64,000 nucleotides of DNA from contig NC_016940.1 in NCBI RefSeq assembly GCF_000250635.1, positions 1,480,995-1,544,994 of the forward strand, given 5' to 3'. The stretch comes from Saprospira grandis str. Lewin. Its GTDB lineage: Bacteria; Bacteroidota; Bacteroidia; Chitinophagales; Saprospiraceae. Made by a program: the position numbers and the translations under genes. This document shows positions 60,734 to 64,000 of this stretch, in pieces (the stretch's first letter is position 1; each line of letters starts with the position of its first letter). The notes below the pieces were generated by a model. It was not told the DNA's origin, did no database searches, and saw only the letters and a list, made by a program, of their open reading frames with translations.

Positions 60734-61383
60734 TGAGTATTCGCTGGAAAATTGCACAGGCCGCCGAAATCCGCTGGTGGCAAGGGTATTTGGCCAAAAA
60801 ACAACCTACAGATTACCTAAATTGGAAACGGAACTATTGGAGCAATTTTCTCCAAGATCTCCAAACCGATTTTCCCCTGCACCTTAATGGCCCGATCCTA
60901 GACGCTGGGGCCGGGCCCGCAGGTATTTTTTGCCTGCTGCAAGAGGAAAAAGCCATCACGGCTGTCGATCCACTTTTTAATCAGTATGCAGCCAAACTCC
61001 CCCATTTCCAAACAAATGATTATCCCAATACGGAGTTCATTAACCAAGCTTTGGAGGAGTTTGTACGGCCCGAGCAATTTTCTAGCATCTTTTGCCTCAA
61101 TGCCATTAACCATGTGCAAAATTGGGAGCGCTGCCTGCAAAATCTAATCGATTCTCTAGCCCCCGGCGGCCAATTGATTCTGTCTACGGATGTGCATCGC
61201 CACCCCTGGCTTTACCCTATTTTCAAGGCCCTGCCCGGCGATATTCTTCACCCACAACAACATCAATTGCAGCATTATTTGCAGGCCCTTCAGGCCTTTT
61301 CGCCCAGCCGTTTAGAACATAAACGCCTAAAACGAGAAGCCATTTTTGATTATGTGGTGTTCTTTTTTCAAAAAGAAGACTAA
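60733..61383 (+). CDS. Class I SAM-dependent methyltransferase
   Basis: 216 residues. SAM motif I is LDAGAGPAGIFCLL near residue 56, with the acidic AVDPLFNQY following, then CLNAINHVQNWERCLQNLID and LAPGGQLILSTDVH. The fold matches Methyltransf_11/23 enzymes. The substrate is not known. It is translationally coupled to the DUF4836-like gene, so it may act in the same pathway. Confidence 0.85.
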   Translation: MSIRWKIAQAAEIRWWQGYLAKKQPTDYLNWKRNYWSNFLQDLQTDFPLHLNGPILDAGAGPAGIFCLLQEEKAITAVDPLFNQYAAKLPHFQTNDYPNTEFINQALEEFVRPEQFSSIFCLNAINHVQNWERCLQNLIDSLAPGGQLILSTDVHRHPWLYPIFKALPGDILHPQQHQLQHYLQALQAFSPSRLEHKRLKREAIFDYVVFFFQKED

Positions 61384-61389
61384 ATGATA

Positions 61390-61425
61390 AAAGCCTCAGC
61401 TAGTTTTTAGCTGGGGCTTTCTTTT
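61390..61425. terminator. Bidirectional terminator
   Basis: AAAGCCTCAGCTA pairs with TAGCTGGGGCTTT (one G-T) around GTTTT, followed by CTTTTTG. Confidence 0.85.
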
Positions 61426-61565
61426 TGGGGGCCTCCCGCCTGCGGCGGGCGCTACGTTCCAGGGCTCGCAGGTCTGCTCGGCCCTTCGCTGGCTTCGCCA
61501 GCTCGGTCTGGCCTGACGGCCACCCTTGCACATCGCTAGGCCGCTCATCCTGCGGCCCTGCTTTT
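61422..61565 (-). repeat. Family 1 intergenic element, subtype 2
   Basis: Plus strand TTTTTGGGGGCCTCCCGCC, GCCCGCCTGCGGCGGGC-like palindrome, core GGCTCGCAGGTCTGCTCGGC, GCTGGCTTCGCCAGC, GGCCTGACGGCC, linker CACATCGCTAGGCC. Confidence 0.87.
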
Positions 61566-61582
61566 GGCAGTCGGCTTCGGCC

Positions 61583-64000
61583 CTATGATGGGCCCAGCAT
61601 TCTATCTTCTTGCGCTTTCTTTTTCTTTCTTTTGGCTTTTCGGGCCGCCGTTTTTTTCTGGATGTTGCTCTTAATTTCCTGAAATAGTTGCTCAAAGGAA
61701 TCAAATTCTCGGTTGTAGGATAGGCCCACTCCCGTACGCACCACAGGACCAAAAAGGCTGGTTTCACTCTTATTATATACCCGCACTTTGAGGTTGCCCG
61801 ACTTACTCACCGAGTATTCTATCACAAAATCTCCCCCTATATAATTACTACTCGAACCATTTAAATTTTCTTCATTGTTAAAGTCCAAATTGGTCCCAAT
61901 GCTCACCCGCAATTTATCCTTAAAGTAGTATTGGTCCAGTTGCACATTAAGCTGAGAACCCGCCGTGCTGTTGTTATCCAATTGGTTTTCCTGCAAACGA
62001 TAATCAAAGTCAAAGTCTACGCTAGAAATGACATCTACATCCTCCACCACCTCCGATAACAAGCTGTTGATCTGCCGCGAAAACTGCTGCGTGACCAATT
62101 CACTTAAGGTATTAAAGCTAGAGGCCGCCAAATTCACATTGGCCCCAGAGTTTTCCTCTGGCAAAAACTGATTGAGGGCAATCAACCCAAAAACCTGACG
62201 ATTCAATTTGTTTTCATCTTGCTGAATGGCCCGCAAGGCTAGCTTGGCCAAGGTCCCCACTCTCCCCTCTACCGTTTCATTGAGCTCCAAACCAAATTTA
62301 ATATCCGGCTTCATCAAAGAGCCGGTCATGTACATGTTCACCTGCACATCTACAGGCTTGTTGGCCGCCGAGCGAATGGTCGCATTTTGCAATTCTTCTT
62401 GATAAGACAGTAAAAGGTTGTACAACCTAGATGATTGCTTATACTTGGCCTTCATGTTGATATCCGCATTATAAGGATCTCCCGACCAGCGTATGGTCCC
62501 GCCTTTTTCTACCTCAAATTTTTTATTGATGAGGTTTCTGTAGGTAAATAAATAGTCTCCAGCTGTAATCGTATACAAGCCTCGCAGGTCCAATTCCCCC
62601 GTTCGACTATAACGGATCTGTAGGTCGCCCTCTCCCCTACCCTCAATAATATCTCCCGCCTTTTCATCAATGATGATGCGGGCTATGCCATCAGGCGTAG
62701 CATGTATGTCCATCTCTATGTCAATTCCTCCACTACTCCTCACTACCTTTTCCTCCTGCGTTTCCAATGAATCGGGATTGGCCTGCGCTTTCTTGTCCAC
62801 AAAGGTCAAGAAGTCTACCGCCTGCGTGATTTCTACCGGGTCCATCAAAGGCAAAAAGAGTTTACTCTTCTCATTGTTTCGGCCCTTGTTGGTGGCCGCT
62901 TCTACTTTTAGACTCATATTGGTAAATAAGCCCGAAAAACTAGCGATCCCCGTTCCATAGACCTTTCCATAAAAAGGCATATCACTGCCCGGCCCCGTAT
63001 TCAAACTGAGGTTGTTGTCAAAGACAATGTCCATGTCTATCCCCCATTTATTGAGCTTTTGATGCGTAATTCCTCCACCCAAATAACCGGTATTCCCCTC
63101 TTGGTCAATAATAGGGACCCCACCCGAAATATAATAGACCGCCGCCTCGCTGATCCGTATGGGCAAACAGCTGGCACAGTCGGCATCTCGGCCCAATATC
63201 TTTAATCTAGGCGCAAAGTATAGGCCCTGATTCCCCAATAAGAGCTGCCCCTTGGGCATCCGATAACGGCTGTTCAAGAAGATGACAGAGGTGGCCAAAT
63301 CTTCTATATCAGCCACTCCAGATAAGGTCAAATCACCTTTCTCCTGCTTAATTGTCCCCCGCGCAGAGGCCAAGCCCGTTGTATTTTCTACAATACCCGC
63401 CATGAAATACTCTAAGATCCGCCCCTTGGCGTTTTTAAGGGCAAAATTTACTTCTAAGTCATTTTTCTTCTCCTCATCTTCTGTCGCAAAGGCTGGCAAA
63501 AAACTAAAGTCAGCATTGATGCTGTCTACCAAAGGCCCAGCATGCTCTAAATAACCTGTCAATGGACTTTTCAAGCTATCAGCTCCTATCCGCAGATGCA
63601 GGTTTTCCCAGTTGTCTCCATTAACATGAAATTTCCTAAAGTCAAAGTCAGCCAATAAGCCCTTTTGCTTAAAGACATCTTTAACTCTGATTTCTGCATC
63701 TAACTCCCCCGCCAAATCAAAGAGGTTGATGCGGACCAAATCATATAGCCAAGCTATATCTATATGGGCCAAATTGGCCTTTAGGCCCTTGTTGCCATAG
63801 CTTTCTACCGCCAATCGTTGATAAGCAGCACTATCTTGCAATACTAAATTAGATACATCTAAGGTCTGCTGCCCAAAGTCAAAGCGAATGTAGTTGCTGC
63901 CATCTACCTGCCAGCTTTTGTCCAATAAGGTCAAACCCGAGTTATTCAAACTCGATTGCAGGGCTTTTTCCTCAAAGGTCAAACGACCATTTAACTCTAC
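61583..64000 (-). CDS. TamB-like translocation/assembly protein, C-terminal part (5' end outside the window)
   Basis: At least 805 residues; the frame is open through the window edge, so the true start is not seen. A TTG at 63982 is not a real start. Beta-rich throughout. The closing DUF490/TamB region has GLYTITAGDYLFTYRNLIN, GGTIRWSGDPYNADINMKAK and QFLPEENSGANV. The end is a basic coil (RKAKRKKKKAQ). TamB-type proteins span the periplasm and help move lipids or proteins to the outer membrane. Confidence 0.9.
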   Translation of the reverse strand, partial: VELNGRLTFEEKALQSSLNNSGLTLLDKSWQVDGSNYIRFDFGQQTLDVSNLVLQDSAAYQRLAVESYGNKGLKANLAHIDIAWLYDLVRINLFDLAGELDAEIRVKDVFKQKGLLADFDFRKFHVNGDNWENLHLRIGADSLKSPLTGYLEHAGPLVDSINADFSFLPAFATEDEEKKNDLEVNFALKNAKGRILEYFMAGIVENTTGLASARGTIKQEKGDLTLSGVADIEDLATSVIFLNSRYRMPKGQLLLGNQGLYFAPRLKILGRDADCASCLPIRISEAAVYYISGGVPIIDQEGNTGYLGGGITHQKLNKWGIDMDIVFDNNLSLNTGPGSDMPFYGKVYGTGIASFSGLFTNMSLKVEAATNKGRNNEKSKLFLPLMDPVEITQAVDFLTFVDKKAQANPDSLETQEEKVVRSSGGIDIEMDIHATPDGIARIIIDEKAGDIIEGRGEGDLQIRYSRTGELDLRGLYTITAGDYLFTYRNLINKKFEVEKGGTIRWSGDPYNADINMKAKYKQSSRLYNLLLSYQEELQNATIRSAANKPVDVQVNMYMTGSLMKPDIKFGLELNETVEGRVGTLAKLALRAIQQDENKLNRQVFGLIALNQFLPEENSGANVNLAASSFNTLSELVTQQFSRQINSLLSEVVEDVDVISSVDFDFDYRLQENQLDNNSTAGSQLNVQLDQYYFKDKLRVSIGTNLDFNNEENLNGSSSNYIGGDFVIEYSVSKSGNLKVRVYNKSETSLFGPVVRTGVGLSYNREFDSFEQLFQEIKSNIQKKTAARKAKRKKKKAQEDRMLGPS

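Noticed and set aside
63982-64000. TTG 63982 as the start of the TamB-like gene
   Set aside because: The frame remains open to the window edge and the sequence there is mid-domain.

Overview
The window looks like chromosomal DNA of a gliding, aerobic Bacteroidota bacterium of the Saprospiraceae; the composition, the protein families and the dispersed GC-rich repeats fit Saprospira best, but that name is inference from memory and not from a search. Supporting signs are the lack of Shine-Dalgarno sequences at most starts, -7 boxes of the form TAnnTTTG, alternative complex III next to a caa3/aa3-type oxidase, many short lipoprotein and TPR genes, and strong GGCC-rich codon and oligonucleotide use.

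Layout. 1-655: start of a POT-family peptide transporter running out of the window. 928-6610 (minus): an arsenic resistance island with arsR, a DUF6428-like Cys-tailed protein, an ArsC-type phosphatase/reductase, Acr3, a mini-thioredoxin, ArsP-like permease, and an ArsF/ArsG-like pair, with three near-identical 16-bp palindromes that look like ArsR operators. 7120-11073 (minus): TPR membrane protein, two rhodaneses, TerC and an MscS channel. 11074-12643: a 1.6-kb gene-free stretch holding a tandem array of about 32 degenerate 22-bp units (11374-12076), many of them small hairpins. 12644-20349: GT39 glycosyltransferase, NrnA-like DHH phosphoesterase, two FKBP-like lipoproteins, TPR lipoprotein, PrmC, a DUF5071 protein and a SUI1-type factor. 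20612-24967: tRNA-Leu(CAA), HscB, ferredoxin-NADP reductase, prfB with its +1 frameshift, an OmpA-family protein. 25437-29809: three plus-strand genes, two of unknown function and one TPR protein. 29886-36230 (minus): lysS, metF, ileS. 36933-41561: short-chain fatty acid transporter, a glucosaminidase-like protein that seems to lack its catalytic Glu, a metallophosphatase, an esterase-like lipoprotein with a Trp-rich basic tail. 41867-58090 (minus): a respiratory supercluster, actABCDEF then coxB, coxA, ctaB, two subunit III genes and subunit IV, which together pass electrons from menaquinol through alternative complex III to cytochrome oxidase. 58985-64000: DUF4836-like protein, methyltransferase, and the C-terminal part of a TamB-like protein.

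The most unusual content is between the genes. About twenty copies of a 125-180 bp GC-rich element (called Family 1 here) sit in the gaps. Each is built of two to four hairpins whose arms differ from copy to copy while staying self-complementary, joined by fixed linkers, and each ends in CCCCAAA, which nearly always faces the nearest gene. Two further structured repeat families (Family 2, two copies; Family 3, four units) show the same conserved-pairing, variable-sequence pattern. Together with the 22-bp hairpin array these are the best candidates for something undescribed.
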